Positions 50,535-59,538 of a stretch of 64,000 nt of DNA are shown here, piece by piece. Under the pieces are notes generated by a model that made no database searches, was not told the DNA's origin, and saw nothing but the letters and a program-made list of their open reading frames with translations. The translations under genes were made by a program, and so were the position numbers. Position 1 is the first letter of the stretch; every line of letters starts with the position of its first letter. This DNA is from G965207125 sp965207125. GTDB taxonomy: Bacteria > Pseudomonadota > Alphaproteobacteria > Puniceispirillales > UBA1172. The stretch is from positions 1-64,000 of the forward strand of contig OZ242263.1 in assembly GCA_965207125.1 (NCBI GenBank). Reading direction: 5' to 3'.

Positions 50535-51662
50535 ATGATAGCAAACACTGTGATCACTATGAAAAATCCACGTGACAATACCGACAAACAGAAAGCCCTC
50601 GAGGCGGCGATTGGCCAAATCGAAAAGTCTTTCGGCAAAGGGTCGGTCATGAAACTGGGACAAACCGACACGCTGATGGATATCGAGACGATATCTACGG
50701 GCTCGTTGGGACTTGATATCGCCCTAGGTGTGGGCGGCTTACCCAAGGGACGAATTGTTGAAATTTATGGACCTGAGGCGTCGGGAAAAACCACGATGGC
50801 CCTCCACGTCGTTGCCGAAGCGCAGAAAGCGGGTGGGACTTGTGCATTCGTTGATGCCGAACACGTTCTTAACCCTAGTTATGCACGCAGTTTGGGGGTG
50901 GATATCGATGAGTTACTCATTTCGCAACCAGATGGCGGCGAACAAGCACTTGAGATTACCGACACGCTGGTACGATCAACGTCGGTCGATGTGTTGGTGG
51001 TGGATTCGGTGGCCGCTCTCGTGCCCCGCGCTGAACTTGAGGGCGAGATGGGGGACACTCATGTTGGCCTACAGGCCCGCCTGATGAGCCAAGCATTGCG
51101 AAAACTAACCGCCACAATCTCCAAATCAAACTGTCTGGTGATCTTTATCAACCAGATCCGCTCAAAGATCGGCGTTATGTTCGGTAGTCCTGAAACCACC
51201 ACCGGTGGCAACGCGCTAAAATTTTACGCTTCAGTGAGGCTTGATATTCGGCGAATCGGCGCGATCAAAGAAAAAGATGTAGTGATCGGCAACCAGACGC
51301 GCGTCAAGGTGATCAAAAACAAAGTTGCTGCTCCTTTTAGGCAAGCTGAGTTTGATCTCATTTATAATCATGGCGTGTCCCGAATGGGTGAGGTGATCGA
51401 TCTTGGGGTCGCAGCTAATCTGATAGAAAAATCAGGTTCGTGGTTTTCATATGAAGACCAGCGGATTGGCCAAGGCCGTGAAAACTCAAAACAGTTTTTG
51501 CTGGATAACCCCGAACTTGCCAATGAGATAGAACATACTTTGCGTAAGGACGCGGGATTGTTCAAGGAAGTGTTGCTCGATCCAATGTCCTCTGGGAGCT
51601 CTGAAAGCCCTGAGAGTGCTCAAGATAATACTCAAGACGATACAGCAGCATCGGAAGGGTAA
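50535..51662 (+). CDS. recA: Recombinase RecA
   Basis: Strand-exchange ATPase and SOS co-protease, 375 aa. Walker A GPEASGKTT at about 79-87, Walker B VDVLVVDSVAALVPRAELEG, L2 region FINQIRSKIGVMFGSPETTT, GGNALKFYASVRLDI. Start set at ATG 50535 because GGAG lies 6 nt upstream and the encoded N-terminus is near the family length; earlier ATG and TTG codons are in frame. The acidic C-terminal tail ends SSESPESAQDN. In relatives alaS usually follows directly; here a restriction island intervenes. Confidence 0.97.
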   Translation: MIANTVITMKNPRDNTDKQKALEAAIGQIEKSFGKGSVMKLGQTDTLMDIETISTGSLGLDIALGVGGLPKGRIVEIYGPEASGKTTMALHVVAEAQKAGGTCAFVDAEHVLNPSYARSLGVDIDELLISQPDGGEQALEITDTLVRSTSVDVLVVDSVAALVPRAELEGEMGDTHVGLQARLMSQALRKLTATISKSNCLVIFINQIRSKIGVMFGSPETTTGGNALKFYASVRLDIRRIGAIKEKDVVIGNQTRVKVIKNKVAAPFRQAEFDLIYNHGVSRMGEVIDLGVAANLIEKSGSWFSYEDQRIGQGRENSKQFLLDNPELANEIEHTLRKDAGLFKEVLLDPMSSGSSESPESAQDNTQDDTAASEG

Positions 51663-51728
51663 TTATATCCCAAGCTTTTGCCTGCTATATCATATGGTAA
51701 TATAGGGAGGTAGAATGGCAAGGAATGC

Positions 51729-51946
51729 TTGAGCAAGGCTTCAAAAAATCTCACCGAAAAGCAAGGGTATCCTGAGTTCATCATCAGTTTTCCTGCTCTA
51801 GCTGATGACATCATTGTTACAGAGTGCAAAGCAAACTCCAGGTTTTATGAAAGTACCGCCCGGGATAAGCCGTGGATGGAGTTCTTCACTATGCGGGGGT
51901 TCTGGCACAGGAATACAATGTGATTGCGGTTGCGGTTAGATTTTAG
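51729..51946 (+). pseudogene. Restriction-modification subunit, N-terminal fragment with frameshift
   Basis: LSKASKNLTEKQGYPEFIIS and ALADDIIVTECKANSRFYES, TARDKP resemble the N-terminal type I-like nuclease/methylase segment (K.GYPEFIISF.......VIECKAD...H.S). The reading frame then shifts near 51890 and continues as YAGVLAQEYNVIAVAVRF-stop, which fits the same family (LHYA.FL..EYNVIAIAVSG). Only about 70 codons remain. Remnant of another DNA-modification system. Confidence 0.6.
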
Positions 51947-51965
51947 CCACACAAAGCAGGTTTCA
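51939..51965 (+). repeat. 27-bp exact duplicate of alaS codons
   Basis: Identical to 55610-55636 inside alaS, where it encodes DFSHTKQVS. Here it forms the end of the restriction-gene remnant and is not in a sensible reading frame. Confidence 0.9.
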
Positions 51966-51978
51966 GAGGAACAAAATT

Positions 51979-52131
51979 GTGAAAAAAACTGACATCAAAG
52001 ATGAAGAGTGCCCGCAGATTTTGGACAGCGCCATCGGCTACGTGACATTAGACGGTATTAACGATACTATTAATGTTACCTTAGGCGCAGGAACGCATTT
52101 TATGCTTGTCATAACTTGCCGTACATTTTAA
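51979..52131 (+). CDS. Possible small protein (50 aa), doubtful
   Basis: GTG start with AGAGGA 8 nt upstream; encodes MKKTDIKDEECPQILDSAIG, YVTLDGINDTINVTLGAGTH, FMLVITCRTF. No recognised family. It lies between two gene remnants and may itself be the tail of a lost gene. Confidence 0.25.
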   Translation: MKKTDIKDEECPQILDSAIGYVTLDGINDTINVTLGAGTHFMLVITCRTF

Positions 52132-52206
52132 GTTTACCATAATGAGCTACAGTAAAAGAGGATCAGCCATATCCAAAGATACGAGTAGCATCTTGGAGAT
52201 GGACTG

Positions 52207-53094
52207 ATGGGGAACGCTATTACTATGAAAGAACTTCGTGAGGAATTTGATCAGCCGGTGAGAGTGCGATCAGATTTTGTGGCTAACACAATTACCTCAG
52301 AAATCTTTCAAGCGGACGCAACAAAACGGGGTGTTTTGCCGCTGAGGAGCGTTGACCTTATCGTCACATCCCCGCCATATAATGTTTCAAAACCTTATGA
52401 TGGCACCGAAGGTGGGGACGCCATATCGTATGAAGATTATGCTAAGTTTTCCCGCCAATGGCTGAAAAATTGCTATTTATGGGCAAAGTCCACGGCACGG
52501 CTTTGCATCAATGTGTCCATCGATAAAAACAAGAACGGCAAGCAGCCACTTTCAGCGGACCTAACCCGTTGGGCGATGGACGCAGGGTGGAAATATCACG
52601 CAACGATACTTTGGAATGAAGGAAACATCTCGCGGCGTACCGCTTGGGGCAGTTGGATATCCGCCAGTGCGCCACATATCATCGCGCCAGTCGAGACAAT
52701 CATTGTCTTGTACAAAGATGAATGGAAGCGTCAAAACCCTGGCGTCAACGACATAACAGCCGACGAGTTCAAAGAATGGGTTTGGGGCATCTGGACGTTC
52801 AACGGTGAGAGCGGCAAACGGATTGGCCATGATGCACCATTCCCACTTGAGTTGCCACGCCGCCTGATCAAACTACTGTCCTTCAAAGAAGACGTTGTCC
52901 TAGACCCGTTCTTGGGCTCAGGGTCTACGATGATTGAGGCAATCAATAATGGTCGAAAGGCTATAGGTATTGAGCTAGAAAGTAAATACTGTGATCTGTC
53001 AAAACAAAGAGTTGGAGAATTATGCAAAGTAAAATTCAAGAAATTATCGTTGGAAAATCGGGCGAAGCCTATAATAAAACACTGGAAAATATAG
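52207..53094 (+). CDS. Type II DNA methyltransferase (beta-class N4-C/N6-A)
   Basis: 295 aa. Catalytic motif IV TSPPYNVSKPYDG near residue 58 precedes the SAM-binding motif I DPFLGSGSTMIEA near 238, the beta-class order used by N4-cytosine and N6-adenine methylases. The target-recognition region (about 110-200, including GKRIGHDAPFPLELPRRLIK afterwards) gives no specificity by eye. The last 73 nt overlap the start of the next gene, a probable cognate endonuclease. Lies between recA and alaS, which suggests horizontal acquisition. Protects host DNA at the recognition site of its partner. Confidence 0.9.
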   Translation: MGNAITMKELREEFDQPVRVRSDFVANTITSEIFQADATKRGVLPLRSVDLIVTSPPYNVSKPYDGTEGGDAISYEDYAKFSRQWLKNCYLWAKSTARLCINVSIDKNKNGKQPLSADLTRWAMDAGWKYHATILWNEGNISRRTAWGSWISASAPHIIAPVETIIVLYKDEWKRQNPGVNDITADEFKEWVWGIWTFNGESGKRIGHDAPFPLELPRRLIKLLSFKEDVVLDPFLGSGSTMIEAINNGRKAIGIELESKYCDLSKQRVGELCKVKFKKLSLENRAKPIIKHWKI

Positions 53095-53597
53095 ACGATT
53101 ATACTTCGCCTCATGAGTTCATAAAAACGGCTTATAGTCGCTATAATTCTGATTCTGTTAATAATAACCTCAACGGGCTGATATTTGAATATCTTGTCTG
53201 TGAGACGCTAGCACAGCAGAACATCATGCCATTTTATTTTCAAGCCACATTCGCCCATGTACCGAATTGCAGCTTCGACATTGTGCTCTACCACCCGATA
53301 TGGCCGGTGGTGCTATCGCTTAAAACAAGCCTGCGGGAGCGTTATAAACAAGCTGATCTTGAAGGCATTGCTTTGCGGCAAGTCTACAGGAAAGCCAAGC
53401 AATATCTTATCACTCTCGATGCGAAGGAAGCCGATAGTAACCGTCCAAAAATAGAAAGTGGTGATATTGCAGGCTTAGATGATATTATCGTTGGGCACCG
53501 TCAGGAATATACCGACCTGCTTAAAGAATTACACAAGAACACATACCAAGAGGCGACAGAAATTATGCCGCTATCTGGTAAAAAAATCCAGAAATAA
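53022..53597 (+). CDS. Probable type II restriction endonuclease (191 aa)
   Basis: No named family is certain. A PD-(D/E)xK-like core is visible: Glu in LNGLIFEYLVCETL, Asp in FAHVPNCSFDIVLYH, and a Ser-x-Lys in WPVVLSLKTSLRERYKQADL. ATG preceded by GGAG 6 nt upstream, within the methyltransferase gene in another frame (73-nt overlap), a typical type II layout that couples or delays endonuclease expression. The C-terminal half is helical (GLDDIIVGHRQEYTDLLKEL). Predicted to cut unmethylated DNA at the site protected by the upstream enzyme. Confidence 0.75.
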   Translation: MQSKIQEIIVGKSGEAYNKTLENIDDYTSPHEFIKTAYSRYNSDSVNNNLNGLIFEYLVCETLAQQNIMPFYFQATFAHVPNCSFDIVLYHPIWPVVLSLKTSLRERYKQADLEGIALRQVYRKAKQYLITLDAKEADSNRPKIESGDIAGLDDIIVGHRQEYTDLLKELHKNTYQEATEIMPLSGKKIQK

Positions 53598-53818
53598 GGA
53601 TGTAAGAGAAAAAACCTGAAGTATTGATGCCAGCCTTACGGATGCAACTGGCCCTATGCCGCCGGACAGGAAGACGGGCTTTATCGGGGGCGGGGTGCTT
53701 GGGGGGCGAGAGATAATCCTCCATCGGCTAGACATCTCTTTATGGAGGCTTCATTATCACCAAGACTAGACAAAGTGCGGTTTGTTGCCTAAAAAGCCTG
53801 AAGGTTATCTAAGGTCAG

Positions 53819-56479
53819 ATGATGAACGTCAACGATATTCGTAAAACTTTTTTAGAGCATTTTGCTGAGCATGATCATGAAATCGTGCCTTCAGGCCCGC
53901 TTGTGCCCTTCAACGATCCAACATTGCTCTTCACCAATTCAGGAATGGTGCAGTTTAAGAATGTTTTCACAGAGCATGAAACCCGTGCTATTCCTCGTGC
54001 TGTGACGGCACAGAAATGCGTTCGTGCGGGCGGCAAGCATAACGATCTTGAAAATGTTGGCCATACCGCACGCCATCACACTTTTTTTGAGATGCTGGGC
54101 AATTTTTCTTTCGGTGATTACTTTAAGGAAAAAGCGATACATCTCGCCTGGCATCTGCTCACAGATACTTTTGCTTTGCCGAAAGACCGTCTTTTGGTGA
54201 CGATTTACCATGACGATGACGAAGCGGCAAAATGGTGGCGCAAAATCGCGGGGCTGAAGGATGATCGGATTATCCGCATTAAGACATCGGATAATTTCTG
54301 GGCGATGGGGGACACGGGGCCGTGCGGGCCGTGTTCAGAGGTTTTTTATGATCACGGCGAGGGGATCGCTGGCGGACCGCCAGGCTCGCCTGATGAAGAT
54401 GGCGACAGGTTTATTGAGATATGGAATCTGGTTTTCATGCAGTTTGAGCAGCGTGCCGCCAATGATCGCGTGCCACTGCCAAAACCCTCCATCGATACCG
54501 GCATGGGAATTGAGCGAATCGCCGCTATTATGCAAGGGGTACACGACAATTACGATATTGATTTGATGCAAACCCTAATCAGGGCCTCTCTTGAGTGTTC
54601 TGGCACTGGAGGAGAAGGTGATGATAATGTTGGGCATCGCGTTATCGCAGATCATCTCAGGTCATCATGCTTTCTGATCGCGGACGGGGTCTTGCCGTCT
54701 AACGAAGGGCGCGGCTATGTGTTGCGGCGGATCATGCGCCGCGCTATGCGGCATGCGCATCAGATGGGATGCACTGACCCGCTTATGTATAAACTCGTGC
54801 CCACTTTGGTGACTGAAATGGGTGATCATTATACCGAGTTGCGGCAAGCGCAAGAGCTGATGACTGAAGTTTTAAAGGGTGAGGAAGAGCGTTTTAAGGA
54901 AACATTGGCGAGGGGGCTAAAGATTCTGACCGATGAGGTCAAAAAAGGCGAAGGTGGCGGCAAGGTTTTGAGCGGCGAGGTCGCGTTTAGGCTTTATGAC
55001 ACTTATGGTTTTCCGATTGATCTGACGGCTGATGTGGCGCGGGGCTATGGCTGGTCGGTGGACCAGACGGGTTTCGATGCGGCGATGGCGAAGCAAAAGG
55101 AAACAGCAAGAAAATCGTGGTTGGGGGCGGGCGGCGAGGCGTTGGCTCCAGTCTATACGGCCTTGGATGCCGCTGCGACTGAGTTTTTAGGCTATGAGAC
55201 GTTGCAGACAAGTGCGGCGATCACCGCGCTGATCCAAAACGACGCCCAAGTCCATGAGATAGGATCAGGCGATCAAGCATTTTTGGTGGTTAACCAAACG
55301 CCGTTCTACGCCGAATCAGGCGGACAGATTGCCGATCATGGCGTGATTATCGACGATCTATCGGGCGAGGAATTAGCAAAAGTAACCGATGTGTGGAAAA
55401 CCCCCTCGGGTGTATTTTTTCACGAAATCACCGTCACAGCGCCGTTAAAAGTGGGGGATTCGTGCCTGATGCGCGTGGATGCTGAAAGAAGGCGGTATTT
55501 GCGGTGTAATCATTCGGCCACGCATTTATTGCAAGAAGCGTTGCGCGCGTTGCTCGGCAAGCACATCACGCAGAAAGGCTCGATGGTCTCGCCTGATCGG
55601 TTGCGCTTTGATTTTAGCCACACAAAGCAGGTTTCACCGGACGAGTTGGCGGCGATTGAAGAACTAGTCAATCGCCGTTTATTGCTTAACGCTGAGGTGA
55701 CAACGAGGGTGATGACCAAGGATGATGCGCAGGCAGAAGGCGCGCTTGCTCTTTTTGGCGAGAAATACGGTGATGAGGTGCGGGTGGTTTCTATGGGCGG
55801 CGCGAGTGAGGTGGAAAACAAAGCGGCGTGGTCGGTCGAGTTATGCGGTGGCACCCATGTCAAACGCACTGGTGAGATTGGATTGTTCAAAATCATTTCT
55901 GAATCCGCTGTGGCGGGTGGAGTGCGGCGCATAGAGGCGTTAACCTGTGAAACCGCAATGAAGTGGCTTAACCAGCGCCTTGCTATTCTTGAGGACTCCT
56001 CACGGGCGATCAAAACATCACCTGAGCAACTGGCTGACCGAGTAAAAACCTTGTTGGCTGATAAGCGCAAGGATGACACGGTTATTACCGGATTACGGCA
56101 ACGTCTTGCGGCTGGTGATAGTGATGGGCAGGATGATCAGGAAAAAATTGGCGATGTGATAGTGGCTCGGCGGATTCTTGCCGATACTCCAGCGAAAGAA
56201 TTAAAGAACATCGCGGATGGAATCATCAAGAACTATGACCAAGCCTTGGTTGTTCTGATCTCTACGCTTGAGGGGAAGGCATCCTTGGTGGTGGGGTCAA
56301 CGCCGTCTGTGGCTGAGCGCTGCGATGCGGCCGCGCTCGTCAAAATTGGCGCGGAGTGTTTGGGCGGTAAGGGCGGTGGCGGCCGAGCCGATATGGCGCA
56401 AGCTGGCGGCCCGGACGCGAGTAAAGCCGAGGAGACGATGAAAGCGATCATCGATCACGCGCGGAAAATACTCACTTGA
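53819..56479 (+). CDS. alaS: Alanine-tRNA ligase
   Basis: 886 aa. Class II catalytic core at the N-terminus (MNVNDIRKTFLEHFAEHDHE, TNSGMVQFKNVF, EMLGNFSFGDYFKEKAI). Editing domain with HSATHLLQEALR and CGGTHVKRTGEIGLFK, and a C-terminal C-Ala domain ending GGGGRADMAQAGGPDASK. Full length. AAGG precedes two tandem ATG codons. Usually directly after recA in alphaproteobacteria. Convergent with icd, with 3 nt between stops. Carries the source of the 27-bp sequence copied at 51939. Confidence 0.98.
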   Translation: MMNVNDIRKTFLEHFAEHDHEIVPSGPLVPFNDPTLLFTNSGMVQFKNVFTEHETRAIPRAVTAQKCVRAGGKHNDLENVGHTARHHTFFEMLGNFSFGDYFKEKAIHLAWHLLTDTFALPKDRLLVTIYHDDDEAAKWWRKIAGLKDDRIIRIKTSDNFWAMGDTGPCGPCSEVFYDHGEGIAGGPPGSPDEDGDRFIEIWNLVFMQFEQRAANDRVPLPKPSIDTGMGIERIAAIMQGVHDNYDIDLMQTLIRASLECSGTGGEGDDNVGHRVIADHLRSSCFLIADGVLPSNEGRGYVLRRIMRRAMRHAHQMGCTDPLMYKLVPTLVTEMGDHYTELRQAQELMTEVLKGEEERFKETLARGLKILTDEVKKGEGGGKVLSGEVAFRLYDTYGFPIDLTADVARGYGWSVDQTGFDAAMAKQKETARKSWLGAGGEALAPVYTALDAAATEFLGYETLQTSAAITALIQNDAQVHEIGSGDQAFLVVNQTPFYAESGGQIADHGVIIDDLSGEELAKVTDVWKTPSGVFFHEITVTAPLKVGDSCLMRVDAERRRYLRCNHSATHLLQEALRALLGKHITQKGSMVSPDRLRFDFSHTKQVSPDELAAIEELVNRRLLLNAEVTTRVMTKDDAQAEGALALFGEKYGDEVRVVSMGGASEVENKAAWSVELCGGTHVKRTGEIGLFKIISESAVAGGVRRIEALTCETAMKWLNQRLAILEDSSRAIKTSPEQLADRVKTLLADKRKDDTVITGLRQRLAAGDSDGQDDQEKIGDVIVARRILADTPAKELKNIADGIIKNYDQALVVLISTLEGKASLVVGSTPSVAERCDAAALVKIGAECLGGKGGGGRADMAQAGGPDASKAEETMKAIIDHARKILT
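55610..55636 (+). repeat. 27-bp sequence in alaS duplicated at 51939
   Basis: Exact second copy of the 27-bp string; the natural context is the DFSHTKQVS segment of the editing domain. Confidence 0.9.
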
Positions 56480-56482
56480 AAT

Positions 56483-57712
56483 TTAAACGGGCGCGCCGGT
56501 TTGCATGGCTTGCTTGAATTCTTCATCGACCGCATCGAGAAACTCATCGGTTGTGAGCCAAGGCTGGTCAGGGTTGATTAGTAGCGAGAGGTCTTTAGTC
56601 ATTTTGCCTTTTCCGACCGTCTGAACGCAGGTTGCTTCTAGTTTTTTCACAAAATCGGTGAGCAAAGGCGTGTCATCAAACTTTGCTCTGAAATGAAGCC
56701 CGCGTGTCCAAGCAAAAATAGAAGCAATCGGATTGGTCGATGTCGGCTTGCCTGCTTGATGCTGGCGGTAATGCCGGGTGACCGTGCCGTGTGCGGCTTC
56801 GGATTCGACCGTCTGGCCGTCCGGGGTCAGTAGCACAGAACTCATCAACCCAAGCGAGCCGAACCCCTGAGCGATGGTGTCGGACTGTACATCCCCGTCA
56901 TAATTTTTGCAGGCCCAGACAAATTTTCCGTTCCATTTCAATGCCGAGGCAACCATGTCATCGATAAGCCTGTGTTCATAAGTGATTGATTTGGCTTCAA
57001 ACTTCTTACGAAACTCAGCATTATAAATATCTTCAAAGATATCCTTAAACCGTCCATCATAAGATTTGAGGATCGTATTTTTGCTCGAAAGATAAACCGG
57101 CCAACCCAGATCAAGCCCATAGCTAAAACACGCACGGGCAAAGCCTTTGATTGATTCATCCAAATTATACATCCCCAGCGCAACGCCTCGGTCTGGGAAT
57201 TGGAAAACTTCACGGCTTATTGGCTGTGAGCCGTCATCGGGCTCAAATGTCATCGTGAGTTTACCTGGTCTGTCGACAATGAAATCAGTTGCGCTGTATT
57301 GGTCGCCGAAAGCATGGCGTCCGATAATGATCGGGTCAGTCCAATTTGGCACCAGCCTTGGGATATTCTTGCAGATAATAGGTTGGCGAAAGACGATTCC
57401 GCCGAGGATATTGCGAATCGTGCCATTTGGTGAAGGGTACATTCTCTTGAGATTGAACTCTTTAACCCGCGCCTCATCAGGGGTGATGGTCGCACATTTG
57501 ACGCCGACGCTGTGTTGTTTGATGGCGTTCGCTGCATCTATGGTGACTTTATCATCGGTGGCCTCGCGGCTTTCGATGCCGAGATCATAGTATTTAAGGT
57601 CAATATCAAGATAGGGGTGAATGAGTTTGTCTTTAATTTTCTTCCAGATGATTCGTGTCATCTCGTCGCCATCGAGTTCCACGACGGGGTTTTTGACTTT
57701 GATTTTCTTCAT
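56483..57712 (-). CDS. icd: NADP-dependent isocitrate dehydrogenase
   Basis: TCA-cycle enzyme (isocitrate to 2-oxoglutarate). 409 aa of the eukaryote-like type II family: KNPVVELDGDEMTRIIW, ATITPDEARVKEFNLKRMY, PSPNGTIRNILGG with the phosphate-binding Ser, HAFGDQYSATDF, the metal-site DDMVASALKW, NYDGDVQSDTIAQGFGSLGL and EAAHGTVTRHYRQHQAGK. Typical of alphaproteobacteria, next to alaS. Confidence 0.97.
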   Translation of the reverse strand: MKKIKVKNPVVELDGDEMTRIIWKKIKDKLIHPYLDIDLKYYDLGIESREATDDKVTIDAANAIKQHSVGVKCATITPDEARVKEFNLKRMYPSPNGTIRNILGGIVFRQPIICKNIPRLVPNWTDPIIIGRHAFGDQYSATDFIVDRPGKLTMTFEPDDGSQPISREVFQFPDRGVALGMYNLDESIKGFARACFSYGLDLGWPVYLSSKNTILKSYDGRFKDIFEDIYNAEFRKKFEAKSITYEHRLIDDMVASALKWNGKFVWACKNYDGDVQSDTIAQGFGSLGLMSSVLLTPDGQTVESEAAHGTVTRHYRQHQAGKPTSTNPIASIFAWTRGLHFRAKFDDTPLLTDFVKKLEATCVQTVGKGKMTKDLSLLINPDQPWLTTDEFLDAVDEEFKQAMQTGAPV

Positions 57713-57727
57713 AATGGCTCCTTTGTG

Positions 57728-58309
57728 TTAGATCAGCTTGGTTTTTTCCGTATCGCTTGGTCTGGATTTGAGATGATCAAGAATATCGGCGATATCGTCC
57801 AGAGTGTTGACGGCCTCGAACAAGTTAAGTTGTTGGCTTTGCATAAATCCTTCGCCTGCGGCGTGTTGGAACATAGCGATCATGGGATCCCAATATCCGT
57901 CTGGATTGAACAGATAAATGGGCTTGTTATGGATTTTGAGTTGTCGCCATGTGATGACTTCCAGCGTTTCTTCCATCGTGCCGAACCCGCCAGGCAATGA
58001 GATAAAGGCGGAGGATTTATCATAGAGTATTTTTTTTCGCTCATGCATCGTGTCGGTGAGGATGAGATCAGACAGGTTTTTGTGAGAACCTTCAAGGGCT
58101 TCCAGAAAATGTGGTTTAACGCCAAGCACATAGCCGTTATTGTCTAAGGCGCCTTTAGCGAGATTACCCATCATGCCGGTGCGCCCACCGCCATAAACCA
58201 CGCCCATTTTGCGTGTTGCGATCATCGCGCCGATCTTTTCGGCCATAACTGTGTGTTGATCACCATTTCCGGATGATGAGCCGGCAAAAAGACATATATG
58301 ATGCGTCAT
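57728..58309 (-). CDS. LOG-family nucleoside-5'-monophosphate phosphoribohydrolase
   Basis: TIGR00730/LOG protein, 193 aa. Rossmann-like fold with VYGGGRTGMMGNLAKGAL and the catalytic PGGFGTMEETLEVITWRQL (PGGxGTxxE) preceded by HERKKILYD. Relatives release ribose-5-phosphate from cytokinin nucleotides or AMP; the bacterial substrate is uncertain. Lies 15 nt upstream of icd on the same strand and so may be cotranscribed. Confidence 0.9.
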   Translation of the reverse strand: MTHHICLFAGSSSGNGDQHTVMAEKIGAMIATRKMGVVYGGGRTGMMGNLAKGALDNNGYVLGVKPHFLEALEGSHKNLSDLILTDTMHERKKILYDKSSAFISLPGGFGTMEETLEVITWRQLKIHNKPIYLFNPDGYWDPMIAMFQHAAGEGFMQSQQLNLFEAVNTLDDIADILDHLKSRPSDTEKTKLI

Positions 58310-58359
58310 TATCTTATCATTTCGTTGTCAACGGATACTAGCTGATGTAGGCTTCAGGC

Positions 58360-59532
58360 ATGAATAGTAAATTTAAACCTTCATATATCGCTATTGCCAT
58401 TGTTTTGGCAATAGGATTGATTGCTTTTGGAGTTTATCTCTACGGAATTCCCCAAACGCCTGTTCAGGACATTATCAGCCAGGGGGAGGTGGTTTTGGTG
58501 CCGGACGAGTTTGAGGCGACCTCTGAAACAACTACGGAACAGGGGGAATTTGATAGTGATTCTAGCAACGATGAGGCATCGAGCAACCCGGAGGGAGAAT
58601 CAGAAATCTCGCTACCGCATATTTCGCTGGTGAACGTAGCTCCTGACGGTATTGTCGTTTTGTCTGGTGAGGCGTTGCCGGATAGCACAATCATCGTGTC
58701 GGAAGACGGGCATGTGATCAGTGAGGCTCAGGCTATTGGCTCAGGCGAGTGGGTGGCTGTTCTTGACGAAGCTTTATCCGAAGGGGAACATTTACTGGTC
58801 GTGACAATGCGCGATAGTGAGGGCAATGAGACCATTAGCACAGAGGCGGTGGTGGTGAGCCTGGATGGGTCGGGAAGCAATGAGCCATTGGTGGTCCTCG
58901 TGCCGTTCGATGATGAAATGACCCGCCCGCAAGTGCTTCAATCGCCGCTGGGTCTTAGCGGCCAGACGGAAATAGTCGTCAGCGACACGCCTGAGGTGAC
59001 TCTGACTCAAGATAACGTTGGGGCGACGGAACAGCCAGAACAGCCAGAACAGATGATGCCAACGGTGGTTATTCGTCATGTCGAGGCACTATCTCAAACT
59101 GAAATGTTGATTGTCGGCGGTGTTTTTGGAGATGAGCCCGGGGATGAGACCGGAGATGAACTTGGGATTCTTGTGGTCAAGGTCGCAGGTGAGCCAGTGG
59201 TCGCCGTACGCGACGGTAAGGGGGGATATAAGGCTGAAGCAGATATACCACAAGGTCTTGAGGCTTTTAACGTGATTGTCACACTGACCTCACCCGATGG
59301 CGAGGAGTTAGCCTCTGCAAAGGTGAGGCTGATCAAGAAAAAACTTGAGCAGATATTGGATGGCGCGCGGCGCCTGGTTATTATTCAGCGCGGTGATGCA
59401 TTATGGCGAATCGCTTATCAGACCTATGGCAAAGGGATTCGCTATATTGATATCTATCAATCGAACAGGCAAGAAATTCTCGATCCTAATTTAATCTATC
59501 CTGATCAAGTATTTGTTATTCCTAATCAATAG
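58360..59532 (+). CDS. Membrane-anchored LysM protein with Ig-like domain (390 aa)
   Basis: N-terminal signal anchor (about 8-28, YIAIAIVLAIGLIAFGVYLY). An acidic Ser/Glu linker follows, then an Ig-like beta domain at about 85-165 (APDGIVVLSGEALPDSTIIV, later GEHLLVVTMRDSEGNE) and a second beta region at about 225-330 with an acidic Gly/Asp repeat (GDEPGDETGDELG). A C-terminal LysM domain is at about 338-390 (IQRGDALWRIAYQTYGKGIR, YPDQVFVIPNQ). LysM binds peptidoglycan, so this is probably a periplasmic wall-associated protein. Similar LysM proteins are common in alphaproteobacteria; the exact role is unknown. Six nt before the next gene. Confidence 0.82.
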   Translation: MNSKFKPSYIAIAIVLAIGLIAFGVYLYGIPQTPVQDIISQGEVVLVPDEFEATSETTTEQGEFDSDSSNDEASSNPEGESEISLPHISLVNVAPDGIVVLSGEALPDSTIIVSEDGHVISEAQAIGSGEWVAVLDEALSEGEHLLVVTMRDSEGNETISTEAVVVSLDGSGSNEPLVVLVPFDDEMTRPQVLQSPLGLSGQTEIVVSDTPEVTLTQDNVGATEQPEQPEQMMPTVVIRHVEALSQTEMLIVGGVFGDEPGDETGDELGILVVKVAGEPVVAVRDGKGGYKAEADIPQGLEAFNVIVTLTSPDGEELASAKVRLIKKKLEQILDGARRLVIIQRGDALWRIAYQTYGKGIRYIDIYQSNRQEILDPNLIYPDQVFVIPNQ

Positions 59533-59538
59533 CCGCTT

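Larger units (their letters stand above)
51663..52206. other. Scarred intergenic region at the left edge of the restriction island
   Basis: Contains a truncated restriction-associated gene, a 27-bp duplicate of alaS sequence and a possible 50-codon frame, each listed separately. The remaining ~75 bp before the methyltransferase are AT-rich and presumably hold its promoter. Confidence 0.5.
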
